Shown in pieces: positions 42,790 to 53,454 of a stretch of 64,000 nt of DNA. The notes beneath the pieces are model-generated. The model did no database searches and had not been told where the DNA came from. It worked only from the letters and a program-made list of their open reading frames with translations. A program made the translations under genes and the position numbers. Every line of letters begins with the position of its first letter. Position 1 is the stretch's first letter. Source of the DNA: Sepiola atlantica (taxonomy: Eukaryota; Mollusca; Cephalopoda; Sepiida; Sepiolidae); assembly GCA_963556195.1 (NCBI GenBank), contig OY744525.1, positions 54,827,946 through 54,891,945 of the forward strand, written 5' to 3'.

Positions 42790-43460
42790 ATGTATCATGA
42801 AATTTTTCGATTCTTCGTCGAATTATCTTCAGGTGACAAAAGCAAATCAACAAAAAAGCTGGAGAAAAGAAGAGAATTTCAAAAGATAGCCAAGAAACGC
42901 GCATATGAAGTCAATTAGACGCCAAAAGAATGACTCGCATTTTTCCAGGAAAGACGTTAAACATTTAAATTCCGTGACGCCAGAATAAGCGTCACAGGAA
43001 AAATTGTATTATATTAAGAATTTTAAAATGTTGTTACTGGTTTCATATGTAATGTTATTAATTGCATGTTGCTGGGTTAACATGTTTTGTTTCCTTCAGG
43101 TGCGAGGGTGTGGTGTATTTTGGTGGATGTTAGTAGAGAATGTAGGTTGTCGATGGGTTGTTTGTTGTATATTGTATTTATGGTCAGGTCATGTTGTAGC
43201 TGTTTGAATATTTTTTTGAGGGATCGTGTAGTTTGTTGGTGTTGTGGTTGAAGTCAAATAACATTAATATTTGTGACGATTATATTTTGTTGTTTTGTAT
43301 GTTAGTAGATTTTGTCTATTTATAATTGATGCTTTTCTTATCGATTGCCTAATTATTTTGAGGGAGTTGTTTCTATGGAGGAAGTGGTTAGCTAAAATTC
43401 CTACCCAAGTGCCATACTCGATTGAGTCTGAGCAGATATTTTTGATGTGCAGGCATTAAC
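42790..43460 (-). mobile_element. Penelope-like element 3' fragment
   Basis: On the minus strand, LQHDLTINTIYNKQPIDNLH then LLTSTKIHHTLAP and, at 43095-43010, QHAINNITYETSNNILKFL to a stop match the C-terminal end of Penelope-like proteins (compare INHVNYETCHNILKCLA at 54040-54097). Downstream, at 42833-42793, lies CCTGAAGATAATTCGACG...AATCGAAAA, a hammerhead-like CTGANGA/GAAA arrangement. Confidence 0.65.
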
Positions 43461-43469
43461 TGTAAATGA

Positions 43470-43520
43470 TGGATCTCTCTCTCTCTTTCTTTCTCTGTCT
43501 GTCTCTCTCTCTCTTTATAG

Positions 43521-43606
<86 letters not shown>
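43470..43606. repeat. (CT)n and (TA)n microsatellites
   Basis: CT-rich 43470-43516, then about 85 bp of TA. Confidence 0.95.
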
Positions 43607-43608
<2 letters not shown>

Positions 43609-43666
43609 TGTTAAGTTATGTTGGAAAGAAATCAATAAATAATAAGAAATCAATTGCGAGAGCTCA

Positions 43667-43833
43667 TATACAAATTATTTATTTTTAAGCTATACATTAC
43701 AATTTCTGTAGATGACCAAGGGTTTCATTGATACAGACAGGCCATTACTGTTTAGAAATTGCTCTTTTTTAACACTAATGGCCTGTCTGTATCAATGAAA
43801 TTAATAATGTATAGTTTTTAAATCAATAATTTG

Positions 43834-43836
<3 letters not shown>
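43667..43836. mobile_element. Palindromic MITE-like element
   Basis: A perfect 25-bp inverted repeat (43723-43747 and 43776-43800, 'tttcattgatacagacagg...') lies inside a wider imperfect palindrome ('tacaaattatttatttt' near 43668 inverted near 43835). (TA)n lies close by on both sides. Confidence 0.75.

Positions 43837-43922
<86 letters not shown>
43837..43922. repeat. (TA)n microsatellite
   Basis: About 84 bp of TA. Confidence 0.95.
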
Positions 43923-43926
<4 letters not shown>

Positions 43927-44035
43927 TGACACAGAGCTATTAGGTATATTCTGACAACGTTCGTAGAATATTTAGTCAGTCTTTCTAAATATGCCACCCT
44001 TTGCATAAATAGAACTTAAATTCCCTTCTTGAATG

Positions 44036-44200
44036 TGGTAATGTCTCGTGGCCTAATTGTTGTGACGCTTGCTTGCAGAGTCTAGGTTGATTCTGTGGCA
44101 GCGGTTCAAACCGTGCGACCGTCTGAGATTATCATCCCTACACTGATGAGAGCGAAAGCTTGAAATGCTGGCGTATGTAAGTAAAATAATTTAATATTAT
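44036..44200 (+). mobile_element. tRNA-derived SINE (family with 'actgatgag' 3' part)
   Basis: 'tcgtggcctaattgttgtg' (box A region), 'cggttcaaaccg' (box B), then 'gagattatcatccctacactg' and 'atgagagcgaaagcttg'. Related copies occur at 49507-49640 and 62542-62660. Confidence 0.6.
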
Positions 44201-44206
44201 TTATTT

Positions 44207-44207
<1 letters not shown>

Positions 44208-44258
<51 letters not shown>
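44208..44258. repeat. (GA)n microsatellite
   Basis: About 50 bp of GA directly after the SINE. Confidence 0.95.
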
Positions 44259-44262
<4 letters not shown>

Positions 44263-44334
44263 GTTACAAGCAAAGGTTTCTCAAAAAAACAGTCCAATCG
44301 GTAATAGAAATAATTGACCCTGAAAATTTGAGAA

Positions 44335-44392
44335 ATAAAACAGTCAAAGGGAGACAACTCTTGTTGAATCAAGAAATTCGTGTTTTGAATTA
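44335..44392 (-). repeat. Dispersed short repeat, 1 of 3
   Basis: The minus-strand word 'aacacgaatttcttgattc', with 'agttgtctccctttgactg', is repeated at 46597-46650 and 48915-48970. Confidence 0.6.
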
Positions 44393-44454
44393 ATGTTGAG
44401 TGGATTTATAAATGCGCCTTTCAAAAACACACATACACAGTTCGGTCCTGAAAA

Positions 44455-44650
44455 GCCATCAAATACCAGGAATTACCCCCTCCTTGGTTTATCGCTGATC
44501 ACCTGGGGCGTCTTTACTGGGATTGATCATGGCTAAATTTTCACCAATCCAAAGTGACCATTTTCAGGAGGAGCTGGATTCCCAGCTTATAAACTGACGT
44601 CATGTCTAGCTTTGTTACTGTGGGAGGCAGGTATGTATACTCACAGTATG
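44455..44650 (+). mobile_element. Degenerate U2-SINE body and tail
   Basis: 'ttatcgctgatcacctggg', 'ggagctggattccc' and 'gtcatgtctagctttgttac' with 'tgtgggaggcaggta' resemble the 3' half of the SINE. The head is missing. Confidence 0.5.
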
Positions 44651-44810
44651 ACAACCGAAAGTTTTATAAGAAAATATATAAAACAAATTAATTAATTCTG
44701 TATTTTTAAACTATTCATTTTATAAATGTTTAACTATGCAGCATGTAAATCTATCTTCCTGTCTATTAAGTGCAATGTGTTTAACCATCAAAACGCTCGA
44801 GCATATATAT

Positions 44811-44814
<4 letters not shown>

Positions 44815-44862
<48 letters not shown>
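44815..44862. repeat. (GA)n microsatellite
   Basis: About 48 bp of GA. Confidence 0.95.
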
Positions 44863-44868
<6 letters not shown>

Positions 44869-45024
44869 AAGGGAGTGAGATCCCTGCTTCACAATCCCAA
44901 CTACATACACACAAATACAACTGTAATAGCCTCAATGTCATATATTACATCGTTTTTACAAGATGTCAAAATACATAAGCGAGGCAAAATGACATTAATT
45001 AGATTTATATTAAATAACCACATT

Positions 45025-45425
45025 GTTATCATATTTGGGCTGGCGAATCTCTGTCTCATTTGAGGGTTCTTGATAAGGTGCAGAAACGTGTCTGTAATTT
45101 GATTGGCCTCACCCTTTCTTCTTCTCTGCACCCTCTCTCACTCACAGACGTGATGTTGCTAGTCTCAGTCTTTTCTATAAATACTATTATGGCATGTGTT
45201 CTTGAGAGTTGGCTGCTTCCTTTGTTCCAGCTCATTTGACTCGCTGGTCTAGTGATCGCCATCAATTGTAATACAACTTCCTATTCCAGTAGCTTCTTTA
45301 AAAAAAACTGCAGGCTTATGGAATTCTCTTCCTGCTGACTGTTTTCCTCCTACCTATAGCCTTGGTCTTTTCTTTTGTTCTCCTTGCATCAGGTAGCTTC
45401 ATGCCTTGATTTCCATTAAAAAAAT
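45025..45425 (+). mobile_element. 5'-truncated LINE tail
   Basis: Reading LRVLDKVQKRVCNLIGLTLS, LHPLSHRRDVASLSLFYKYY, YGMCS and AGLWNSLPADCFPPT with frame breaks. It is the plus-strand homologue of 9591-10048. It ends with 'cttgatttccattaaaaaa'. Confidence 0.8.
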
Positions 45426-45559
45426 CTGCAATCAGACAAAAATAACCTTCCTCCCAAATAGCCAAATATATCATTCAACCAAACAGACCATACACTACAT
45501 AACATCAAATGTATTTTAATAGACACCTAATTCCCGTCCACATGTGCATGCAAAGAAAT

Positions 45560-45870
45560 AGAAATAAAATTGATCCTTCCGATTGTTTTACAACTACTTC
45601 AATGGAATGTGCTCTAAAGAACTTGCTGCACTCAGTGCAAATACCGCCGACAAATCCGACAATCAGCAAAGTCTCACCCCTTCACTGTAGAGGTCCTAAG
45701 ATACCGGAAGGCTACCTACTTTAACTTTTTTTAGTCAAATTGCTTGCCTTTGGAATTCTCTCCCTGCTCCCTGTTTCCTTGACTGCACAAACATGCAGAA
45801 AGTTAAATGTAATGTGAACAGACATCTTGCTACACAACTCCCTACTTAAAATACTCCTATACAACTGGCT
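45560..45870 (+). mobile_element. Second 5'-truncated LINE tail
   Basis: Reading YFNGMCSKELAAL, ACLWNSLPAPCFLDCTN and MQKVKCNVNRHLATQLPT, stop, matches the tail of the 32464-33130 element. Internally deleted and frameshifted. Confidence 0.75.
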
Positions 45871-45908
45871 CCTAATTTACAGTAGCCGCTTACATCTCAG
45901 TGGCAGAG

Positions 45909-46199
45909 ATTTATCTACCTCCCACAGCGGTAAGATGTGACACAAGGTCGGGAAAGTGGGATTTGAAAAGCCAGCGCCCGAGAAGGTGAGCACTCTGGCC
46001 TACAAAAAATGCTTGGGCAGCTCCGTCGGCATTCCCCGGTGAGAAGGCAAAGCCTGGGGGTGGATCTCCTAGAACTGCACAGGACAGACCCATAGACTGG
46101 CGTAAATCAAGCCCCGAAGGCCAAGACAATACCAGTCTATGGGGTGCAGTATCCATCGGAACAGATACTACATTTTGATATTGGCCAAAAGGCCAAGAA
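45909..46199 (-). mobile_element. U2-headed SINE, subfamily A, internally deleted
   Basis: Tail, body and head are all present on the minus strand (head at 46163-46199: 'ggaacagatactacatttt', 'ggccaaaaggccaag'). About 40 bp are missing after 'cattccccggtgag' compared with 56267-56590. Confidence 0.9.
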
Positions 46200-46292
46200 A
46201 AAATTAAATAAATAAATACACGCAAATCAGATCTGAACTTCAATGTGCGTGTTTTTAATATGTATGTTTTAAGCAAAGGCGCATTCCTGACG

Positions 46293-46295
<3 letters not shown>

Positions 46296-46361
<66 letters not shown>
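46296..46361. repeat. (TA)n microsatellite
   Basis: About 64 bp of TA. Confidence 0.95.
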
Positions 46362-46363
<2 letters not shown>

Positions 46364-46364
46364 A

Positions 46365-46592
46365 ACAAATACTACACTTCGCTCCTAATCAAAAGGTTAT
46401 TAACATGTTAAGGAGCAAAGTGTAGTATTTGCCCTTTTTTTTCTTGTACCCGGTCAGTGAAGGAGAATTCTTTCTTGACTGTAGCAATTTTTATTTTTGT
46501 CTTAATCCAACGTTCGGAGCTGGATTTTTCCTACATTAAAAAAACAACTTTCTGTCTAACTCTCGTGGGGACGTAATTAAAAAGGGACACTA
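46365..46592 (+). mobile_element. U2-SINE subfamily B with a second, inverted head
   Basis: 46409-46592 is a plus-strand subfamily B copy ('ggagcaaagtgtagtatttg', 'ccggtcagtgaaggag', 'caatttttatttttgtc', tail 'ctgtctaactctcgtgggg'). Just upstream, 46365-46398 is the same U2 head in reverse ('aaatactacacttcgctcct', 'aatcaaaagg'), so two heads face each other across ~10 bp. Confidence 0.8.
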
Positions 46593-46596
46593 AATC

Positions 46597-46650
46597 ATAA
46601 CACGAATTTCTTTATTAGAACAAGAGTTGCCTCCCTTTTTTTTATTTTTC
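46597..46650 (+). repeat. Dispersed short repeat, 2 of 3
   Basis: 'aacacgaatttctttatta' with 'aagagttgcctccctt'; see 44335-44392. Confidence 0.6.
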
Positions 46651-46669
46651 AAATTTTGAGAATCAATTT

Positions 46670-47490
46670 ATGGCGCTCTTGTATAAGCAGTGACCGATCT
46701 GAGGGGGACAACTCTACCTTACCCAGCCGCCGCCATTCCGAACTCGCCCACACTTCGGCAAGGGAGACAATTTTGACACACATTTTTACAAACCCTTTAT
46801 AACAATTAATGCGTTAGAAATAGCTTTTGAATGCGTTCAGAGTAACTTTTAAACAAAAAAAAACATGTTACGGGGTTTAAATCACTTTTATTTACATGCC
46901 GCAAATTGTATACACTTTATAACAATTAATAAACAAATGTTACGGGTTTTAAATGCGTTCAAAATAACTTTTAAGCACTTTTATTTACATGCCGCAAATT
47001 GTATACACTTTGTAACAATTAATAAAAAAAAAAATGTTATTGGTTTTAAATGCACTTTTAATCACTTTTATTATTTACATGCCACAAATTGTATACACTT
47101 TATAACAATTAATAAAAAAAATGTTACGGTTTTGAAATGCGTTAAAAATAACTTTTAAACAATTAATTTTAAAAAATGTTACGGTTTTAAATGCGTTCAA
47201 AATAACTGTTAAACACTTTTATTTACATGCCACAAATTGTATACACTTTATAACAATTAATAAAAAAAATGTTACAGGTTTTAAATTAATTGTTTGAAGG
47301 TTGTTTTGAGCCCATTTAGGAGTTGTTTTGGGCGCATTTCAGAATCGTAGCGTGTTTTTTTATTAATTGTTGTAGGGTTTGTAAACTTTGTGTCAAAGTT
47401 GTCTCCCTTGTCGAGTTCGGAATGGCGGCGGCTGGGTCAAGTAGAGTTGTCCCCCTCAGATCGGTCACTGCTTATACAAGAGCGCCAAAT
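46670..47490. mobile_element. Foldback element with ~160-bp inverted ends and a tandem core
   Basis: The left end 'tggcgctcttgtataagcag' (46671) and following ~160 bp are inverted at 47320-47487. Between them, ~90-120-bp units ('ttatttacatgccgcaaatt', 'gtatacactttataacaatt') repeat about five times. No transposase. Confidence 0.82.
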
Positions 47491-47883
47491 TATGACCGTT
47501 TGGTACAGGAGAGAGGCATACTGACTACGGGTCGCCCCTTCTTCTCATACGCATAAATGATTTAACGGAATGGACAAAGTTTTTATCAATTATGGGGATG
47601 ATATAAGGGACACCGATTTTGATTATGAAAGCAATAACCGCAGCTTGGAGGGAGGGGACAATAAATTGTTGAGATTTTGGCGCTCTTGTATAAGCAGTGA
47701 CCGATCTGAGGGGGACAAGCTGCGGTTATTGCTTTCATAATCAAAATCGGTGTCCCTTATATCATCCCCATAATTGATAAAAACTTTGTCCATTCCGTTA
47801 AATCATTTATGCGTATGAGAAGAAGGGGCGACCCGTAGTCAGTATGCCTCTCTCCTGTACCAAACGGTCATAATTTTTTAAAA
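47447..47883. repeat. Long perfect-looking palindrome
   Basis: Arms of about 158 bp (47493-47650 and 47726-47883) read as exact reverse complements by eye. Within the loop, 47678-47718 is also an inverted copy of 47447-47487 (the end of the foldback element). No coding frame is conserved. Confidence 0.88.
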
Positions 47884-48512
47884 GTCAAAATCTTTTTCAT
47901 GTAAAACTTTATGATTAAAACTTACTAGGATAATTTTTTAAATGAAAATTAAGTATAAGATAAAAAAAATGGATTAAAAAAAAAATGAAAAAAATGCGAT
48001 CCGACAGCACTATGATTGGTAAAAAAAATTCATATTTCAATTTTCCGACAAAAAAAAATTGTTTAAATTTTTCTTTCCCCAAAAATCAAATAACATATTT
48101 GATTGATTACTTATTTTTCTAAAATAATTTGTTTAAAATTAAACAAAAAACAAATAAAGATGCTGGTGCAGATTAGGCCCCGAGCTGAAATCGAATTGGC
48201 GTCGTTAGGGTTAGGGTTAGGGTTAGGGTTAGGGTTAGGATTATCGTTAGGGTTAGAGTTACTGTTAGGGTCAAGGTTAGCTTGGGTCCCAATCTGCACC
48301 AGTACCAAAACAAAAACATTTTATATTTTCCGAAAAAGAAAGAAAAACTAAAGCCACCTATTTGATCACTTATTTTTCTAAAAGAAATTATTTAAAATAA
48401 AAATACAAAACTTTTCTTTCCAGCAAGTTTTAATTATAAAGTTTTACAAACATGAAAACATATTTTGATTTTTTTTTTAAATTATGACCGCTTGGTGCAG
48501 GAGAGACAGTCT
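47850..48512. repeat. Inverted-repeat element surrounding a telomere-like core
   Basis: 47850-47935 ('ctctcctgtaccaaacggtc', 'aaaactttatgattaaaact') is inverted at 48427-48512 ('agttttaattataaagtttt', 'gaccgcttggtgcaggagag'). Inside, a 15-bp inverted pair (CTGGTGCAGATT at 48162 and AATCTGCACCAG at 48290) directly brackets the TTAGGG tract. Confidence 0.75.
48204..48280. repeat. Interstitial telomere-like tract (TTAGGG)n
   Basis: Five exact GTTAGG-phase units followed by degenerate ones ('gttagagttactgttaggg'). Confidence 0.92.
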
Positions 48513-48589
48513 ATTGATTGCGGCTTGCTGTTGTGAATTTCGGATATCGGCATGCTGACAACGCCATCATTTTCAATCCTTATAATTTT

Positions 48590-48690
48590 GTTCATATTGA
48601 CAATCCATCCATCTCATTTGACCCTTATCCCCGAGTGGTTTTTAGCCTTAATAAGGGATGACTTATTAGTGTTAAAACAAAATCCCGTGT
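48590..48690 (+). mobile_element. LINE 3' UTR fragment
   Basis: 'gacaatccatccatctcatt', 'ttatccccgagtggttttt' and 'gccttaataagggatg' match 22860-22960 and 16740-16830. Confidence 0.6.
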
Positions 48691-49443
48691 GAAGGGTGGA
48701 CCACGAAGAAAAGACACTTTTTTATGGTGTCTCTTGTCAACACCGGTTAGTTGCGCCCGGTCGTAACCTACGTACGACAGTCACGGTCACGGCCCGGTTC
48801 GATTTCTTCTGCAACTGACATATTTTCTGATCTTTGTTCAATTTTGACATTGTTCGAACAGAGTTGGCCACAAAACATGTATTAAGAATAAATCAGTTAT
48901 ATTTATAACCGAAACTATCGTAACACGAATTCTTGTTCCAAGAAGAGTTGCCTCCCTTTGACTGTTTTAGATGTCCAGTTATCATTGTAATCAATAAATA
49001 CACAATCCAGCATTTGGCAAACTATGAATATTAGATTTAAATGTAAAAGTTCATGGAAATTAAATATAATATTCATAAGTTGTCAAATATTGAACGGGGT
49101 CATTTATTTCCATTTTGGCACACAACAAACGGATTGAATGAAGTTGCCCTGGGTCTGACACAACTGGTGAATACGGTTGTCTTCCAGTTCAACATAATTA
49201 ACGTTTAAAAAGAAAAAAAGAAGCCGTACATTAGGTCAAAACAATATATTTTAAAACTACTGTTTTATTATGCCTTTGTGTTAAAAACAGTATGTAAAGG
49301 GATAGAATGTGTTTTGAATAAAAATGTCTTTACCTTGTATTTTACCGTCTTTCATATTAAAAAGTACCCATAATGCAATGATTCCCGGAAAATAGTTAAA
49401 CACATGTGTATATGGATACGAATTTAATGATGTTTATCATAAT

Positions 49444-49445
<2 letters not shown>
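48691..49445. other. Non-coding sequence
   Basis: Contains the third copy of the dispersed short repeat at 48915-48970 ('aacacgaattcttgttcc', 'agttgcctccctttgactg'). Otherwise nothing recognised. Confidence 0.45.

Positions 49446-49448
<3 letters not shown>

Positions 49449-49506
<58 letters not shown>
49449..49506. repeat. (TA)n microsatellite
   Basis: About 58 bp of TA. Confidence 0.95.
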
Positions 49507-49508
<2 letters not shown>

Positions 49509-49640
49509 TAGGCTGAATCTACGAACTGTGTTCGAGCCCATGCGACTGCCTGTAATCGCTACTCTTGCACTGATGAGTGTAGAAAAACCCCAAAACTAAC
49601 ATCGTCTGTAGGTATAAAACACTTATAGTTAATGCCTCTT
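49507..49640 (+). mobile_element. tRNA-derived SINE fragment
   Basis: 'ctgtgttcgagccc' (box-B-like), 'actgcctgtaatcgctactc' and 'ttgcactgatgagtgtag' correspond to 44090-44160. Preceded by (TA)n. Confidence 0.5.
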
Positions 49641-49697
49641 TAAGATTTAATAGTCTAAATAGTAAAGACGACAATATGACACTTGTCCCCCACCCCA

Positions 49698-50212
<515 letters not shown>

Positions 50213-50629
50213 TGTACGTAACCTTTACTCGCAGTTTTGGCATGCGAAAACTTTATCAACGAGAAATTATGATTGATAATCCCGTCAAAGGAGTTGAATA
50301 AAAAGAAAACAAAAATCTGTCCGAAACAGTTTTATGTCTCGATTCGAAATATGCGTTGACCTTTCAGACAAACAAAATGGCTGACTTGAAATTTCTTTGC
50401 CTTTCTTTTCATACGATGATGCATTGATGTTGCCATTTCAAGTGACCGACATTATAGCGGGGAAAGCGTCGCTTCTGAATACGACACAGACGCGGTGCGG
50501 CACTTACCTACAAGTTAAATCAGTTACAACTTAGGACCACAGACTCACCCCGGGGTGTCTATTTTATTACTAGTTGGCTTCACTCGTTATCGCTTCGCAA
50601 TTTAATCACTATTCACTAAATCATTACTC
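50213..50629. other. Non-coding, locally CpG-containing
   Basis: 50440-50560 has more CpG than its surroundings (for example 'acgacacagacgcggtgcgg'). No exon with consistent phase was found. Confidence 0.35.
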
Positions 50630-50738
50630 CTACTACTACTACTACTACTGCTACTACTACTACTACTACTACTACTGATAATAATAATAAGAAGAAGAAG
50701 AAGAAGAAGAAGAAAAAGAGGAGGAAGAAGAAAAGGAA
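50630..50738. repeat. (ACT)n, (AAT)n and (AAG)n microsatellites
   Basis: Consecutive trinucleotide tracts. Confidence 0.95.
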
Positions 50739-50779
50739 ATATTTTTGTTTATATTAAAAGTTAAGAAAATTCTGTGCTT

Positions 50780-51045
50780 TCTTCCTTATTATCAGTTATT
50801 ATTAAGATTACTTCTCCCCTTCTTTTCTCATTAAAAATTCAATTTGCATACGTGATTAATCTTTCATTTTATTTTTCATTATTATCAGTTATCATTAAGA
50901 TCAAGCCTCCCCCATCATTGCTCACACAATTAAATTTGCATACATGATTATTCTTTCATTTTCTTTTTCATTATTATCAGTTATCATTAAGATGAAGCCT
51001 CCTCCATCTTTGCTTACACAATTAAATTTGCATGCGTGATTATTG
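50780..51045. repeat. Three ~90-bp tandem units
   Basis: Units share 'attatcagttatcattaaga', 'cacaattaaatttgcata' and 'gtgattattctttcattt'. The second and third are ~93% alike by eye; the first is more diverged. Confidence 0.85.
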
Positions 51046-51360
51046 AAGCAAGCCGGACACACGTACGTTCACTTTTATTATGAAGATTTGTTTTGTTTTA
51101 ACACTGACTCATCAAAAATAACATAAACGTTAGTAAGAGTAAATCAGATTGTCCATTTAAGTTTATCTAGTTTGATATTTATTAGTGTATGACCTCCTTT
51201 TTTTAAAAAAAACAAACATGACCAGTGACGTTTGTAACGTTAAAATTCGAAAAGAAACACATTTAATCTTAATGTAAAACAAAACGCGGGCTTTTTTTGT
51301 GGGGGAAGAGCCTCGCCACCAATGGGAAAATGAAACACATATGATGTGATGTTTTTACGC
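51046..51360. other. Non-coding sequence
   Basis: Nothing recognised. Confidence 0.4.
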
Positions 51361-51500
51361 GAATCCCTATTTACTTGTCTCCCCACAAGGGCTAAGTTAG
51401 ACACGGGTTGGTTTTTAATGTGGGACATATCTAACACTCTGGATGGGACAAAAATGTCACAGTCGAGAATACATTTCTTTACAATGACTGAAGATACCGC
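51361..51500 (-). mobile_element. U2-SINE subfamily B, 3' part
   Basis: Minus-strand tail and body ('tatttacttgtctccccac', 'aaggg...gttagacacggg', 'tttttaatgtggg', 'actctggatgggacaaaa'). The head is missing. Confidence 0.75.
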
Positions 51501-52096
51501 ATTTTGAATTATGTATTCGTAAATAAAATAAAATAAAAAAATAAAAAAATCCATTTACAAATTGGGAACATTAATGGTGTGGGAGTGTTGGGGGGGGGTA
51601 TCGTCGTCCTCTGTCTATCCTACTATTAATTAAATGCATTTTAATTAAGACATCCATAATACAGGTCTGGCAAACATGCGATTGGGGTCCATGACTGGGG
51701 GGGGGGGGGGTACGTGTGAAGACCAAAATTACTACTAAATACTAATTACCGAGAAATCTTTTTAGTAAGAACTTTCTTAATAGTGTCCAGTAATTAGCAA
51801 CTATACATTTTATTATGAAGCAGCTTACAATAATTAATTCATTTTTATAGAATAAAATGTAAAAAGTACAAAAATATAAAAGAACTAAATCCACAAAGAA
51901 TCACTTTAGTCACCATGAATTAGACATATTTTTGATATTTCAAAAATAATGAGTCAATTTGTTTATATTGACTACTTGATTACAGAAAATATAATGACAT
52001 AATATAATCGAAAAGCAAATTCAACATTTTACAAAATCAAATACTTTATGAACAAAATAATGTTGGGAGAAAAATCTTTGATAATTTTTACAAAAT
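51501..52096. other. Non-coding sequence with G runs
   Basis: G runs at 51590-51598 and 51698-51709. Nothing else recognised. Confidence 0.4.
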
Positions 52097-52139
52097 TTGT
52101 TACGTTTGTTATATATACAATTTGTTTTTTTGTTTTTTT

Positions 52140-52498
52140 TACAGAAGTCGCATGTTTGCCAGGCCTGCAGTATGGATCGCCTTGATTTTAATCCATATGT
52201 ACAAGTATTGTTCCTTTCATTGCTTCTCTTATTTCACTTCAGCAATCACCACAATACCACGTGGGAAATGCAGTTAACTGAGATCTATGCAAACGTCTTA
52301 CTTTTAAACATTGTTTACGAACACGTCACTGTTCATCAAGGCCTCAAAGGCCACTCGAGGACAAGAGTTAATGATTTGTGTCAGGTGGATAGTGAGACAA
52401 ACACCTTGAAGATTGCAGACCATGGTTGGATTTGGGCTGAAATTGATTACTTAATGGAACGACTCAACCAAAAATTTGTTAACATTATACTTGCATAG
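52140..52498 (+). CDS. Unidentified reading frame with a splice-acceptor-like 5' edge
   Basis: An open frame to a stop at 52496-52498 follows 'tttttgttttttttacag' at 52124-52141, a strong 3' splice-site match. The peptide starts KSHVCQACSMDRLDFNPYVQ (a Cys-x2-Cys pair) and ends with a more polar part, KGHSRTRVNDLCQVDSETN and WIWAEIDYLMERLNQKFVN. The hydrophobic middle (VLFLSLLLLFHFSNH) may be intronic, with a possible GT donor after VQ. I recognise no family; it could be a lost host exon or a transposon piece. Confidence 0.3.
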
Positions 52499-52537
52499 CG
52501 AAAAATATGTTTCAGACAAAAACCGAAAACAGTATTG

Positions 52538-52747
52538 GTTAGGAGCAAAGTGTGGTATCTGTATGATACTACACTTCGTCGTTTCTGTCCTCGGTCAGGG
52601 AACGAAATCCTTCTAGACTGAGACAATTTTTATTTTTGTCCTAATCTAGAGTGACCCTTTTTGGGGGGGGGGGGAGTTTTATTCTCCCCACATTAAAAAC
52701 CGACCCTGTGTCTAACTCTACCCCCGTGGGAAGGCAAGTGAATAGGG
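52538..52747 (+). mobile_element. U2-headed SINE, subfamily B, with 9-bp TSD
   Basis: Head 'gttaggagcaaagtgtggta' then 'tctgtatgatactacacttc'. Body 'ctgtcctcggtcaggg', 'gacaatttttatttttgtcc'. Tail 'gaccctgtgtctaactct', 'gggaaggcaagtgaatagg'. ACAGTATTG occurs at 52529-52537 and 52748-52756. Confidence 0.9.
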
Positions 52748-52789
52748 ACAGTATTGAGAAAGGAACGGCACGAAATCCCCTTGGACATG

Positions 52790-53160
52790 AAGGTACAAAA
52801 GCAAAATAGACCGGAAATAATATTATTCAAAAAGAAGGAAAGACCTACGAAATCGTAGATTTTGCCATCCTAGCAGTTAACAAAGTGCAGGTCGAAGCAG
52901 AAAACGAAGAAAATACATGGAACTTACCAGAGAACCGAAAAGAGTATGGAACATGAGAAAAGCCACTGTAGTATCACAAGTCACACTAGGAACAGTCCTG
53001 AAAAAATCGGGGGGAAAGGTCAAGAGAAATGGGAATCAAAGTGAAGATCGACACCATACAACCCACGGTAATGATGAAACAAACCGAAATCTTAAGGAAA
53101 GTCCTCGAATGCGGAAGCAACCGACATAATCAACGAACACCAACTAGCCACAGGTATGTT
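52790..53160 (+). mobile_element. Non-LTR retrotransposon C-terminal fragment
   Basis: Frames read GKTYEIVDFAILAVNKVQVE, then KVKIDTIQPTVMMKQTEILR and KVLECGSN. These are the decayed C-terminal 'YEIVDFA.P.D.RV' and 'TAILGTARILRKVL' signatures of a common animal LINE. The 3' part continues to the 'caccagcctaggctggtac' palindrome near 53310. Confidence 0.65.
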
Positions 53161-53454
53161 GAAATAGAAATAGAACAAGAATAGAGTAAGAGCATCACAC
53201 GAGCCCAAGGGAACTGAAACTGCAAAAAATCCCATAAACTGACCCCTAAAAAAACCCAAAACAAACAAACACTCACGTATATGTGACGGCACCAGCCTAG
53301 GCTGGTACTACATAAAATGGTCATGGAGAGTCAAGTAGGGTGGAAAGACCGAGAAGAGAGAGTACCATGCAGACCTCGTTTGGAAGAGTGCGGAGAGTAC
53401 TGAAATCCTGGGGAGGATTATTGTTACCTCAAATTGCAGACAAGATAATGGTTG

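Noticed and set aside
43723..43800. Perfect 25-bp hairpin as a microRNA precursor
   Set aside because: It is embedded in a larger palindrome with (TA)n close by, more consistent with a MITE. A 28-nt loop and lack of expression data leave no support for a microRNA.
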